Source of the DNA: a virus
Reading direction: 5' to 3' (one strand)
IMG/VR virus record: IMGVR_UViG_3300047380_000452
Span: 1-28,661 of that record
Length of the DNA: 28,661 nucleotides
Numbering within the stretch: the stretch's first letter is position 1; each line of letters opens with the position of its first letter. This document shows positions 1 through 6,877 of this stretch, piece after piece. Under the pieces are notes generated by a model. The model was not told the DNA's origin. It saw nothing but the letters and a program-made list of their open reading frames with translations, and ran no database searches. The position numbers were made by a program, and so were the translations under genes.

Positions 1-255
1 TATGCTATGCACATTGTTGCCAAATAACTGGCGAACCAATGCGTCACGCTCATCGTCACCGCTAAATGGTGTTGCTGACAAACCCCACCGGGCTGACTCA
101 CATTGATTGATCTTTGCGCTCCAACCTGGTGCGCCTGCTCTATGGCATTCGTCAACAATAAGCAGATTTGGCTTTGTTCCCATTGGCGCACCTGCTGCAC
201 AATATATACGCAGGTTAGCTTTTTGCTGTATTACTGGAAACCTGTCACAGGCCGT
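1..255. repeat. Terminal direct repeat, left copy (genome closure overlap)
   Basis: This segment recurs at 28407-28661 with two adjacent differences: GG at 128-129 here, TT at 28534-28535 in the other copy. The repeat lies inside the helicase reading frame, which stays open across the junction. The simplest reading is therefore an assembly overlap of a circular or circularly permuted genome of about 28,406 bp. A physical terminal repeat in virion DNA would rarely sit inside a gene but is not excluded. Confidence 0.95.
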
Positions 256-450
256 CTGCATCTGTTCAACCTGCTCTTTGGTGTTTACCATTATTTCAAT
301 GGCGGCCACACCTAGCCTTTTAGATAAGCAAACGGCAAGCGCAGATGCCGCTATGTGCGTTTTACCTGCGCCTGCCGGTGCTTGAACAATACCACGCTTA
401 GACTTAGCTAAAAAAGCTATTGCGTCTTGTTGGTATTGGCGATGTTGCAT
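1..450 (-). CDS. SF2 DNA helicase, N-terminal part (continues at 28406 after circularisation)
   Basis: This is the 5' part (150 codons) of a superfamily 2 helicase whose 3' part is at 27744-28661; joined, the protein is 370 residues. It should unwind or remodel DNA branches using ATP during replication or recombination, like UvsW- and RecG-type phage helicases. The Walker A motif is visible at residues 24-31 (APAGAGKT) and the DECH box at 100-103. The ATG at 448-450 is one base after the stop of the SSB-like gene, so the two are probably co-translated. No ORF finder would report this part, because it runs off the window edge without a stop. Residue 108 is Pro in this copy and Lys in the other. 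Confidence 0.9.
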   Translation of the reverse strand, partial: MQHRQYQQDAIAFLAKSKRGIVQAPAGAGKTHIAASALAVCLSKRLGVAAIEIMVNTKEQVEQMQTACDRFPVIQQKANLRIYCAAGAPMGTKPNLLIVDECHRAGAPGWSAKINQCESARWGLSATPFSGDDERDALVRQLFGNNVHSI

Positions 451-451
451 C

Positions 452-943
452 TTACCAAGGTTCGTCTACATCAGCAGTTGCAGTTTGTGCAGATGTTCCT
501 TCTTTGTACAGCACGTGATTTTGATCATAAACAAAACCGCTAAAGCCAATATCTGGCCAATGCTTGTTTGGATCATTTCTATCTGGCTGCAACTCTACCT
601 TAGCAGTAAACTTTTTGCCTTTAACAATTTCAAAAAAGCCATCAGCATCTTCGCTGTCTAGCTGATCACGATATATCTGCACGCCACAAGCCTTCAGGTA
701 CATAAACAATAAGCCACGTGCTTTGTATTCTGTCGTAGGCAATGACAGATCGCCCCAAAAGAATGTTTTACGCATTGTAGAACCATCCTTTGTTGCAAAC
801 GTAACTTCAAATAAGTCTGTGCCGTCACGTTGATTTATTTTATGTGACACATTTGTTGTCTTAAACTCGTATGTGCCTGCCTCTGTTATGTAGCTGCCGC
901 CACTTACATTTGCATCTTCGTCTGTTGCTATATATTTAGCCAT
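452..943 (-). CDS. Putative single-stranded DNA-binding protein (SSB-like)
   Basis: This 163-residue protein sits between the recombination genes and the helicase, the usual place for a phage SSB or DUF669-like protein. The body is rich in beta-type sequence. The C-terminus is acidic and ends DVDEPW, resembling the acidic tip with a Pro-aromatic end that bacterial SSBs use to recruit partners. The first ten residues (MAKYIATDED) are almost identical to the N-terminus of the primase-helicase encoded at 21732-23675. The gene ends one base before the helicase ATG. Function is inferred from context and the C-terminal tip, not from a recognised fold, so SSB is a moderate-confidence call. Confidence 0.5.
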   Translation of the reverse strand: MAKYIATDEDANVSGGSYITEAGTYEFKTTNVSHKINQRDGTDLFEVTFATKDGSTMRKTFFWGDLSLPTTEYKARGLLFMYLKACGVQIYRDQLDSEDADGFFEIVKGKKFTAKVELQPDRNDPNKHWPDIGFSGFVYDQNHVLYKEGTSAQTATADVDEPW

Positions 944-949
944 AATTTT

Positions 950-1618
950 TTAGTATGATTTGTGTTCCTCCCAAACTGTAAGGCCGGGAATATTGTTAGT
1001 TGTTTTAATTGCACGTTTAATTTTAGAAGCATCCGGGCTAAACAAATCTGGCCTTGCTTCTAATAGTAAAGATTCATCTACCACTTCATAATGTTTAGTG
1101 GTGCGAACCTTAACGCCTTTAACTGCATCGTGTTTATTTGCAGCTTCATTGCGTAACCTGTTAATCTTTTCTAGCGCATCTTCAGACACATTTGCAGTAG
1201 CATTGCCATCTGCAATTGCTTTTTCTGCGTCCTCAATAAGCACCTTTTGTTCTGCTATTTTAGCTTGACGTTCTGCCGCTTGCTTTTTGTCACGCTCAAC
1301 TAGTTGAAATGCGCCTAGCATTTTGGCAATTCTGGCTTCTTCAGATTTCACTTCTTCAATAAAATCTTTAGCTATGCCATCTATGCCTTTGCCCATTGCT
1401 AGTATAGGTGCTTTAGCTAACTTACGTGATTCTTCGATTGCTTTAATCAAATCACGCAATTTGCCTTGCGCCCCGGCTGCTACTGTTGCTTCAAATCCAT
1501 CTTCTACACTTGTTACATCTTTAGAACACAACAAGGCATCGTTTTTAATTTGTACAGCTTCAGCAACTATTTCAATAGTTACGCCATTTAGTTTAGGCTG
1601 TGTAATTAGATCGCTCAT
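950..1618 (-). CDS. Coiled-coil protein paired with RecT-like recombinase, function unknown
   Basis: This 222-residue protein has a long charged helical middle (about residues 50-160, rich in E, K, A and Q), consistent with a coiled coil. It has a compact C-terminal segment with an IPGLTVWEE motif that I recall from phage proteins encoded beside recombination genes. Its ATG overlaps the stop of the recT-like gene (ATGA), so the two are translationally coupled. No nuclease motif is obvious, so it is probably an accessory factor rather than the exonuclease partner. I cannot name a function. Confidence 0.7.
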   Translation of the reverse strand: MSDLITQPKLNGVTIEIVAEAVQIKNDALLCSKDVTSVEDGFEATVAAGAQGKLRDLIKAIEESRKLAKAPILAMGKGIDGIAKDFIEEVKSEEARIAKMLGAFQLVERDKKQAAERQAKIAEQKVLIEDAEKAIADGNATANVSEDALEKINRLRNEAANKHDAVKGVKVRTTKHYEVVDESLLLEARPDLFSPDASKIKRAIKTTNNIPGLTVWEEHKSY

Positions 1619-2382
1619 TTGGTAATGGCCTTTCTAAATGCTTCAAAGTCAGTTTCCATCTTCTTTAGCAGGTTTTGCGGCAAGTCACGCCAAGTTTGAT
1701 CTAGATCAATGTGTATCTTGCCCTTCTTTTCCCAATAGCAATTTACAGCATACTCTAAGTCATCTTCACCTATTAAGGTTTCTAGCTTTGGATGCTTAAC
1801 AGTTTCAACTACTTCAGCATCAATAACTGGCTTAATTGGCTGTTCAACTTTGGGTTGGCTTACAGCCTTAGCTTGTGGCTTTGGCTCTACGTTAGAAACA
1901 TCGAGTTCTTCCGGCACATATACGCCTTGTACAATCTCTGGTGCAATAGCACGTAAAGTTTCTGATATACATCTAGCACGCAACATAGCAGCAGGTGTTT
2001 TGTCCCAAGCAGAACCACTACGCACTAAACCTGCACGATTGGCATCTTCCATAGAATAGCTTGCAGATGTTTTAACATCTTCAAACTCAAATACAGCCGC
2101 TTGCACCTTTTCATCTTTTAAGTCACGCCAAGTTACCTTGCCGCCTGCTCTGCGAAAATCAGCCAACATAGCATCTGCACGTTTGGTTAATTTGCCTTTA
2201 ACTAGATGGTAATTCTTAGCCATCTCTAATGGCGGCTTGTTTTCGGCCACACATTGTAATGCAAAAACAATGCCTGCTTCTTTGCTTTCGCAACCAAACA
2301 TCCCAGAACGGCAGATGGCATTGCCAAACATTTCTAAGCCGGCCGCATCGTTTATTTTATCATAAGCAACTATTTGGCTCAT
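1615..2382 (-). CDS. recT: RecT-like single-strand annealing protein
   Basis: This 255-residue protein has the features of the RecT/Redbeta-type annealing family. There is a central block with KLTKRADAMLADFRRAGGKVTW, followed by ASYSMEDANRAGL, a TPAAMLRARCISETLRAIAPEIVQGVYVPEE-type segment (residues about 65-160), and a variable charged C-terminal tail. Such proteins anneal complementary single strands during phage recombination and concatemer formation. It overlaps the gene upstream (ATGA at 2379-2382) and the coiled-coil gene downstream. It has the best ribosome-binding site in the window, AAGGAGGT five bases before the ATG. No exonuclease partner is obvious; the metallophosphoesterase upstream is a candidate. 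Confidence 0.8.
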   Translation of the reverse strand: MSQIVAYDKINDAAGLEMFGNAICRSGMFGCESKEAGIVFALQCVAENKPPLEMAKNYHLVKGKLTKRADAMLADFRRAGGKVTWRDLKDEKVQAAVFEFEDVKTSASYSMEDANRAGLVRSGSAWDKTPAAMLRARCISETLRAIAPEIVQGVYVPEELDVSNVEPKPQAKAVSQPKVEQPIKPVIDAEVVETVKHPKLETLIGEDDLEYAVNCYWEKKGKIHIDLDQTWRDLPQNLLKKMETDFEAFRKAITK

Positions 2383-2549
2383 TTGCCACCTCCTTGCTCA
2401 TCTACCACAATATTAACCTGTGGCTTGCTTTTTCGGCTGCTAAATACCTGCAATCTAAAGACTTTTACGCCCTGGTCTTGCAAGTCAGATAGTATTTTTT
2501 CAATGGCCAATTCAGCTTCCACCTTAATGGCCTTAATATTTACTGTCAT
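2379..2549 (-). CDS. Small hypothetical protein upstream of recT
   Basis: This 56-residue ORF starts at ATG 2547-2549 after the leader AAAGGATAATA and ends with a TGA that overlaps the recT-like ATG. The protein is mixed charged and hydrophobic, with an N-terminal helix-like part and a C-terminal beta-like part ending in a GGGK tail. The tail is dictated partly by the Shine-Dalgarno of the next gene, which it encodes. Its tight coupling suggests that it ensures recT translation. No family recognised. Confidence 0.65.
   Translation of the reverse strand: MTVNIKAIKVEAELAIEKILSDLQDQGVKVFRLQVFSSRKSKPQVNIVVDEQGGGK
2388..2395 (-). promoter_or_regulatory. Perfect Shine-Dalgarno sequence of the recT-like gene
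   Basis: The minus strand reads AAGGAGGT followed by five bases and ATG, inside the last codons of the overlapping small gene. It shows that the host ribosome uses canonical anti-Shine-Dalgarno pairing, although most genes in this genome lack such a site. Confidence 0.8.
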
Positions 2550-2629
2550 TATTATCCTTTGTTATGTGCAATGCACGTTATTATTATTAGTAGCAAATTG
2601 CTACGCTGCGAAAGGTACAGCAGCTAATT
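2550..2629 (-). promoter_or_regulatory. Intergenic region with three inverted repeats (operator or promoter candidate)
   Basis: This 80-nt gap, large for this genome, separates the kinase gene from the recombination genes. It contains a 7-bp-arm palindrome with one central base (2590-2604), a 5-bp-arm palindrome GTGCA-A-TGCAC (2566-2576), and a GCTGC/GCAGC hairpin just upstream on the transcript. None is followed by a U-tract, so they are not intrinsic terminators. Regulator binding is the likelier role; this is inference. Confidence 0.4.
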
Positions 2630-3193
2630 TTAGCTAGTCAAATTTTGTAGCGAAATGCCCAAAACAATGTTTTTGACGCAATTTTGCGTACCACCTGCAT
2701 CAAACTGCCAGTCAATAAGATGATCGGGTAATGGCTGTTCTGTGCAATGATCGCTAGTATATTCAATGCCTTTACGTGTTAAACGCACTACGTAGCCGCC
2801 TTGTTCATTGACCCATTGCGCTTCATTATGAAAGCGGCAATCATCAATCACTATAATCAAATCCTGTGGCCTAGCTGATTCATCAACTAACTTTTGTATC
2901 TGCCTATCCATTGCCCATAGCCAAACCTTTTCGTTAACCATCTGCCTGCCCCACTCTGTGCCAAGTGAACAAAGCAATTGCCGGGCTGATCGATTCAAAC
3001 CTTTTATTGGCTCTTCTTTTGCCACGTTTAAATTGTGTTGGCTAACGCCCATTGCCTGCAACATAGATCGCAATGGTGCAGCAAATGACACTATTTTTAC
3101 GTTATCGCTTAATGCAGCCAATGCTTTGGCTACTGTTGATTTGCCTACTGTTTTAGCACCATTAAGTGCAACTAATCGTCTGTATCTTGCCAT
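2630..3193 (-). CDS. Deoxynucleoside monophosphate kinase-like P-loop protein
   Basis: This 187-residue protein has an N-terminal P-loop, NGAKTVGKST (residues 11-20), and the layout of phage dNMP kinases and related adenylate-kinase-fold proteins. A basic lid-like region follows (RSARQLLCSLGTEWGRQ) and then a DD-containing strand (IVIDDCRFHNEA), the typical sequence in which dNMP kinases of phage T4 gene 1 type place substrate residues. The enzyme would convert dNMPs to dNDPs to feed phage replication. It overlaps the upstream small acidic gene by 22 bases. The fold is clear; exact substrate specificity is not visible. Confidence 0.75.
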   Translation of the reverse strand: MARYRRLVALNGAKTVGKSTVAKALAALSDNVKIVSFAAPLRSMLQAMGVSQHNLNVAKEEPIKGLNRSARQLLCSLGTEWGRQMVNEKVWLWAMDRQIQKLVDESARPQDLIIVIDDCRFHNEAQWVNEQGGYVVRLTRKGIEYTSDHCTEQPLPDHLIDWQFDAGGTQNCVKNIVLGISLQNLTS

Positions 3194-3408
3194 TCGTCAT
3201 CGTCCTCCCAACAATATTCATTTTCAAATTCTTCTGCTTCACGCATTGTCTTAGATGCTTCGTAAAATAGTGCTTTGCCTATAATCTTATTTTTATGGCC
3301 ATAAACTAATTCACCTTCTTCATCAATTACCACCAATGCGTAGTTATCAAAATGCTCTGCAAGTTGTGATTTGATGCGCTTAAATGCAGTTAATTCTGAA
3401 TCGTTCAT
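3172..3408 (-). CDS. Small acidic hypothetical protein
   Basis: This 78-residue protein has a strongly acidic C-terminus (many D and E residues, ending DDDEWQDTDD). A central HFDNYALVVIDEEGE segment resembles small phage proteins of unknown function. Its ATG overlaps the stop of the metallophosphoesterase gene (ATGA), and its end overlaps the kinase gene start. DNA mimicry or an anti-host role is conceivable from the acidity but there is no direct support. Confidence 0.65.
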   Translation of the reverse strand: MNDSELTAFKRIKSQLAEHFDNYALVVIDEEGELVYGHKNKIIGKALFYEASKTMREAEEFENEYCWEDDDEWQDTDD

Positions 3409-4529
3409 ACTGGCTGATAATAACGTGTAATAAGTCCTTTGGTCTTGTGGTATTCAAAAGCACTTGCGCCTTTTTGTGAACCAATAAAACCTGCACCGCT
3501 ATGCCAAGCATCAGTAGCGCATAATGCCTCTAAATATTCTACAACCAGGCCAGATTGCTCATCAATTACAACAGGTGCAATTGTCTTTTTATGGTGTACA
3601 TGACCCATTTTTAAGTGCCTGTATTTAGTTTTGCCCCATTCTTTTGCAAACTCTGCCGCTATAATCATTGGCCATTTAGGTGCAGCTACTCGATCGCCAT
3701 GCGTCCAGACTAGCAAATTATCGCCCCAAACAAGGTGTTTTCTAGGTGAAGGCATAGTTACTACCTTTACGTTGCTACAATCGCTGTAATAGGCTTCTAA
3801 TACCCTTGCAAGCCACACTTCGCTATGCCAACTGTGATTGCCTTCTAGTACCACCACTTCAACTTCTGCTGCTATTGTGGCCGCTATCTGCACAACTTCC
3901 CGGCAGGCCTTTATCAAATACTGCACCACCCGGTGATAACGTGTATCTACGTCTAACACGTGACCAGATGCCTCTGTTTGGTTACGCCTGTTATCGCTGT
4001 GCATCATATCGCCACCAAATACCAACACGCATTTTGCAGGCCTGCGTGATCGTGCTGCCAAACCTTCTGCCGCTTCAACCATACGTGCGGCTGCAATGTC
4101 ACAATCATAATTTTCGTCCCTAGTTTCCTTTTCGTCAGCATACATACCAACGTGTGCATCGTAAATATCGAGTTCAAACAGCAAATCATCTGTATCTGTT
4201 TTGCGTGCTTTACGTACTGGCACTTTGCCTTTGCCTTTTACTTCATGGCACAGCCCATCAACAAAATCTCGTATGGCTTGGTGTTCTGGAAATAATCTAC
4301 GCCACTCTTGTACAACTTGTCCATCTGCGTTGTATTGTACTGTGCGCTTTCCAACTTCTAAATGATCCGGGCTTGGCGCAGGTGATTGCCAAGGCACTTC
4401 ACCCCTAGCTTCTAATGATTGTATAGTTCTGGCAACATATCTTCTGTCAGTTTTCAAACGCCTAGCAGCTTCATTATAACTGCCATGCGCTATATAAGCA
4501 TCTAGTATTTGTTGTTGCCGTTTTGTCAT
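3405..4529 (-). CDS. Calcineurin-like metallophosphoesterase with N-terminal HTH
   Basis: This 374-residue protein begins with a helix-turn-helix-like segment (about residues 5-42, including YNEAARRLKTDRRYVARTIQSL). A calcineurin-like phosphoesterase domain follows, with all expected metal-binding motifs: DAH at 124-126, GGDMMHSDN at 172-180, GNH at 230-232, THGD at 276-279 and GHVHH at 309-313. The family includes SbcD/Mre11-type nucleases and many phage enzymes encoded near recombination genes. DNA processing together with the RecT-like protein is a reasonable inference; phosphatase activity is the alternative. It heads the 4.5-0 kb gene group after a 52-nt gap. Confidence 0.8.
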   Translation of the reverse strand: MTKRQQQILDAYIAHGSYNEAARRLKTDRRYVARTIQSLEARGEVPWQSPAPSPDHLEVGKRTVQYNADGQVVQEWRRLFPEHQAIRDFVDGLCHEVKGKGKVPVRKARKTDTDDLLFELDIYDAHVGMYADEKETRDENYDCDIAAARMVEAAEGLAARSRRPAKCVLVFGGDMMHSDNRRNQTEASGHVLDVDTRYHRVVQYLIKACREVVQIAATIAAEVEVVVLEGNHSWHSEVWLARVLEAYYSDCSNVKVVTMPSPRKHLVWGDNLLVWTHGDRVAAPKWPMIIAAEFAKEWGKTKYRHLKMGHVHHKKTIAPVVIDEQSGLVVEYLEALCATDAWHSGAGFIGSQKGASAFEYHKTKGLITRYYQPV

Positions 4530-4581
4530 TTGACTAAGTTTTTGTATTACTTACTTAGCAACTTTGTCTAATTTTATATAA
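4530..4581 (-). promoter_or_regulatory. Candidate promoter/operator ahead of the recombination operon
   Basis: The minus strand carries TAGACA (4565-4570), one base from a consensus -35, followed 17 bases later by ATACAA as a weak -10. The gap also contains CTAAGT and ACTTAG arms separated by 13 bases, an operator-like inverted repeat. It lies exactly between the lysis-type genes and the metallophosphoesterase. The -10 match is poor, so confidence is low. Confidence 0.3.
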
Positions 4582-4740
4582 TTACTTGTCTTTGCGTTTG
4601 TTATGAAAATCAAATAGCACTTTTACTTTTTCGGTTAATGACTCAATGGAGTAGTGCATTTTAGCCAATACAATTACTAAGGTTACCAAACCAAAGAATA
4701 CAGGCCATAAGGCAGATGTAACTTGTAACAGTTCATTCAT
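4582..4740 (-). CDS. Small single-membrane-segment protein (lysis candidate)
   Basis: This 52-residue ORF starts at ATG 4738-4740, overlapping the stop of the 3TM-holin-like gene. One hydrophobic stretch (about residues 10-27, LWPVFFGLVTLVIVLAKM) is followed by a charged tail rich in K, E and R. This is the size and layout of small holin, antiholin or spanin-type proteins, and it is the third of three consecutive membrane proteins. The exact role is not determined. Confidence 0.6.
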   Translation of the reverse strand: MNELLQVTSALWPVFFGLVTLVIVLAKMHYSIESLTEKVKVLFDFHNKRKDK

Positions 4741-5132
4741 TTTACTTGGCTGCTACCAAAATAGAAACCAACTATTGCTAATGCAGTTTGCCTAACTTCT
4801 GGCAGTATTAAATAACCCTGTGTATGCACAAATTTTTGGCCTTTAAATAGGCCTAGAAAGCCATTTGTTTGCTCCTGCAACACAACACCCACATCAGTAA
4901 ATGCAACGGCTAATGGAGCTATTATAATGGCAAATAAAACACATACAGTAATTATTCTACGCATCCAGATGCCACCACGCATTGCTGCTTTGTCTGCTGA
5001 TTGATCAGCAATTGTTTGTTTTTGCAGCATTTGCTCAAATAACCTAGCTTGGTTTTGCGCTTGGGTTGCCATCATTTTCATAATGAAACCGCTTACTCCA
5101 CCACCAAGCATTGCTAGTAATTCTGGTGTCAT
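4737..5132 (-). CDS. Putative holin (3TM-like membrane protein)
   Basis: This 131-residue protein has a weakly hydrophobic N-terminal segment (LLAMLGGGVSGFIMKM), a Gln-rich linker and a strong transmembrane segment (about residues 58-78, RRIITVCVLFAIIIAPLAVA). A third hydrophobic segment near the C-terminus (TALAIVGFYFGSSQVK) completes a pattern I associate with three-segment phage holins. Its ATG overlaps the stop of the upstream membrane-protein gene. If correct, it forms the pore that releases or activates the lysozyme encoded at 26643-27041. A structural membrane role is the alternative. Confidence 0.5.
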   Translation of the reverse strand: MTPELLAMLGGGVSGFIMKMMATQAQNQARLFEQMLQKQTIADQSADKAAMRGGIWMRRIITVCVLFAIIIAPLAVAFTDVGVVLQEQTNGFLGLFKGQKFVHTQGYLILPEVRQTALAIVGFYFGSSQVK

Positions 5133-5293
5133 TTTTTTAAAAGTTCTTTTATTACCTTGATCGCTGAGGATGCCATGTAAACAAAGGTAGCTACACCAAC
5201 AGCAAAACCAAGCACCTCATTAACAGGTGAAAGTTCAATAGTGGCAAAGAAGCCAAACATTCCGATAAAAGACCTGTAAATTATATCGTCCAT
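5129..5293 (-). CDS. Small membrane protein, two hydrophobic segments
   Basis: This 54-residue ORF starts at ATG 5291-5293 and ends with a TGA overlapping the next ATG (ATGA). Two hydrophobic segments are visible, at residues 8-18 and 27-42 (VLGFAVGVATFVYMAS), followed by a basic C-terminal tail ending KK. It begins the cluster of three membrane proteins that probably forms the lysis or superinfection-control group. No family recognised. Confidence 0.6.
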   Translation of the reverse strand: MDDIIYRSFIGMFGFFATIELSPVNEVLGFAVGVATFVYMASSAIKVIKELLKK

Positions 5294-5295
5294 TA

Positions 5296-5679
5296 TTATT
5301 CAAAGATTACTCCTGCCTCCTCTAGTTCCGCCCTAAGTTCATCAGTAAGTTCTGGCGATGTATTATCTATAGACTCAGTGGGTTCTACCCAATCTGAAAA
5401 GTCTTGTGGATTTAACTCAACCTTATCTAGTTCCTGCAAGTCATCAATGATTGAATCATATAGTTCTAAATCAGTAAGCAATGCTACTGGTATTACAATA
5501 CGCCCATCAATTGTTTCTCTGGGTGCAATTTTAAAGTTGTGCAAAAGTGTGTTATTAAAAGTAGAAACATCATCCTGTGTTGTTACCATCCACCACTTTT
5601 GTAAAAACTCAGCTTGCTCTTCAGTAAAAGGGTCAGCGTTTATACAACTAGCTAATAAAGATATTTCTGATTCGTTCAT
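5296..5679 (-). CDS. Acidic hypothetical protein following the fibre-like gene
   Basis: This protein is 127 residues if started at ATG 5677-5679, one base after the stop of the preceding gene; an upstream in-frame ATG at 5706 would add nine residues and overlap that gene. It is acidic, rich in D, E and L, with no hydrophobic segment. Sitting between tail-fibre-like genes and membrane-protein genes, it could be a fibre chaperone or tail-tip accessory, but nothing in the sequence proves that. Confidence 0.65.
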   Translation of the reverse strand: MNESEISLLASCINADPFTEEQAEFLQKWWMVTTQDDVSTFNNTLLHNFKIAPRETIDGRIVIPVALLTDLELYDSIIDDLQELDKVELNPQDFSDWVEPTESIDNTSPELTDELRAELEEAGVIFE

Positions 5680-5680
5680 G

Positions 5681-6562
5681 TTATGCAGGAATTGTTGTAT
5701 CTCCAAATGCAGCTAAAAATGTTCTAACTGCTGTTTTAATATCTGATGGAACAGTTCCATCTAAGAAAGACATATGCAATGGAAATTTTGCAGAATACGA
5801 ATTTGTTGACCAGTTTAATTTCCAGTCAGCACTTGTGTAATAATTTGTGCTAAAATAACCACTAGTTGCTAATGTTGTTCCATTTCGTTTTATTCTAGCT
5901 TGACCAAATTCTTTGTTAAATTCTAAGAATCCATCGTTACTATAACTATTATAAACAATACTAGTTGAAGCATTTTGACCTATATGATATAGCAATTTAT
6001 CATAATAAACTTCTGTGCTTATTAATGAAGTGCTTGGTGATGATTGAGCATAGTAAAAACCATAGTTTGGGTCAGAATATCCTGCTGATGTACATACTGA
6101 GATAAGAGTGTAATCCTCTCTTTTGCCATAACTTATAACATCACTTGCGTCTGCAGCATCTATGGTTTGTGAAATGCTGCTATTAACACTTAAACCTATT
6201 GCTGTACTATCAGTTTTGGCTGCTGTGTAATTGCCACTAGTAAAGTTAGCAGTAGTCATTGCAGCTCCCTTTGCAGGAATGCTAATACCTGCACCAGTCT
6301 TCGCACAATTTATAACAAACTGACCAATGTTAGACCAATGAGAACTTATGCTAACAAATAAATCGTTATGTTTTTCTTTTGTATACGCCTCAGTATAGCT
6401 TGAGTCAAGAGATGACAAATCAAAAGAACCTCCTGCAGCTTCAACGCTATCAAAATACGCTTTTGCATTGGTGTCATAAGAAACACCTGTCGTCTGTCTT
6501 GGATTAACAGACGAATAAACGCTGCTTTTAACAGACGGCTTTATGTTATGCCGTATAGACAT
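5681..6562 (-). CDS. Putative tail fibre / receptor-binding protein
   Basis: This 293-residue protein is rich in Ser, Thr, Tyr and Asn, as typical for receptor-binding or tail-tip proteins. A short N-terminal region (about 40 residues) precedes a beta-rich body. The C-terminal part (SAKFPLHMSFLDGTVPS, then AVRTFLAAFGD) resembles the end of some LamG/concanavalin-like tip proteins. It is the last large gene of the structural block, the usual position for host recognition. Specific receptor and fold are unknown. Confidence 0.5.
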   Translation of the reverse strand: MSIRHNIKPSVKSSVYSSVNPRQTTGVSYDTNAKAYFDSVEAAGGSFDLSSLDSSYTEAYTKEKHNDLFVSISSHWSNIGQFVINCAKTGAGISIPAKGAAMTTANFTSGNYTAAKTDSTAIGLSVNSSISQTIDAADASDVISYGKREDYTLISVCTSAGYSDPNYGFYYAQSSPSTSLISTEVYYDKLLYHIGQNASTSIVYNSYSNDGFLEFNKEFGQARIKRNGTTLATSGYFSTNYYTSADWKLNWSTNSYSAKFPLHMSFLDGTVPSDIKTAVRTFLAAFGDTTIPA

Positions 6563-6865
6563 TTAAAAACGTGATGTGCTATTTATTCCAGTAACTACAA
6601 CATCAATATTTGGTGAAGTTGCGCCTGCTAGGGTAAAGCGTATATCTGCTTCACCTACTTCAATATTATATGCGCCATCTGCTGTAAAAGCACCTGCTGC
6701 ACCATTGGCATCAGTTAAGGCAAAGTATGTGCTGCCTCCGTCATAAGATGCTTGTATAGTCAATGTTCCACCACCAAATGTGCCAAAAGCGGCAACATTT
6801 ACAGTTCCTGTTGTTTGTAAAGCGGCTGTTGAGCCATCTGCTGTTAAGTTGTATGATTGTGCCAT
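6563..6865 (-). CDS. Small beta-rich structural protein
   Basis: This 100-residue protein has alternating polar and hydrophobic beta-strand sequence, including FGGGTLTIQASYDGGSTYFAL and an ANGAAGAFTADG turn. The pattern resembles small decoration or tail-associated proteins with an immunoglobulin-like or jelly-roll fold. It stops directly before the fibre-like gene start with no intervening base. Function is inferred only from composition and position. Confidence 0.6.
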   Translation of the reverse strand: MAQSYNLTADGSTAALQTTGTVNVAAFGTFGGGTLTIQASYDGGSTYFALTDANGAAGAFTADGAYNIEVGEADIRFTLAGATSPNIDVVVTGINSTSRF

Positions 6866-6877
6866 AATAAGTAATTT

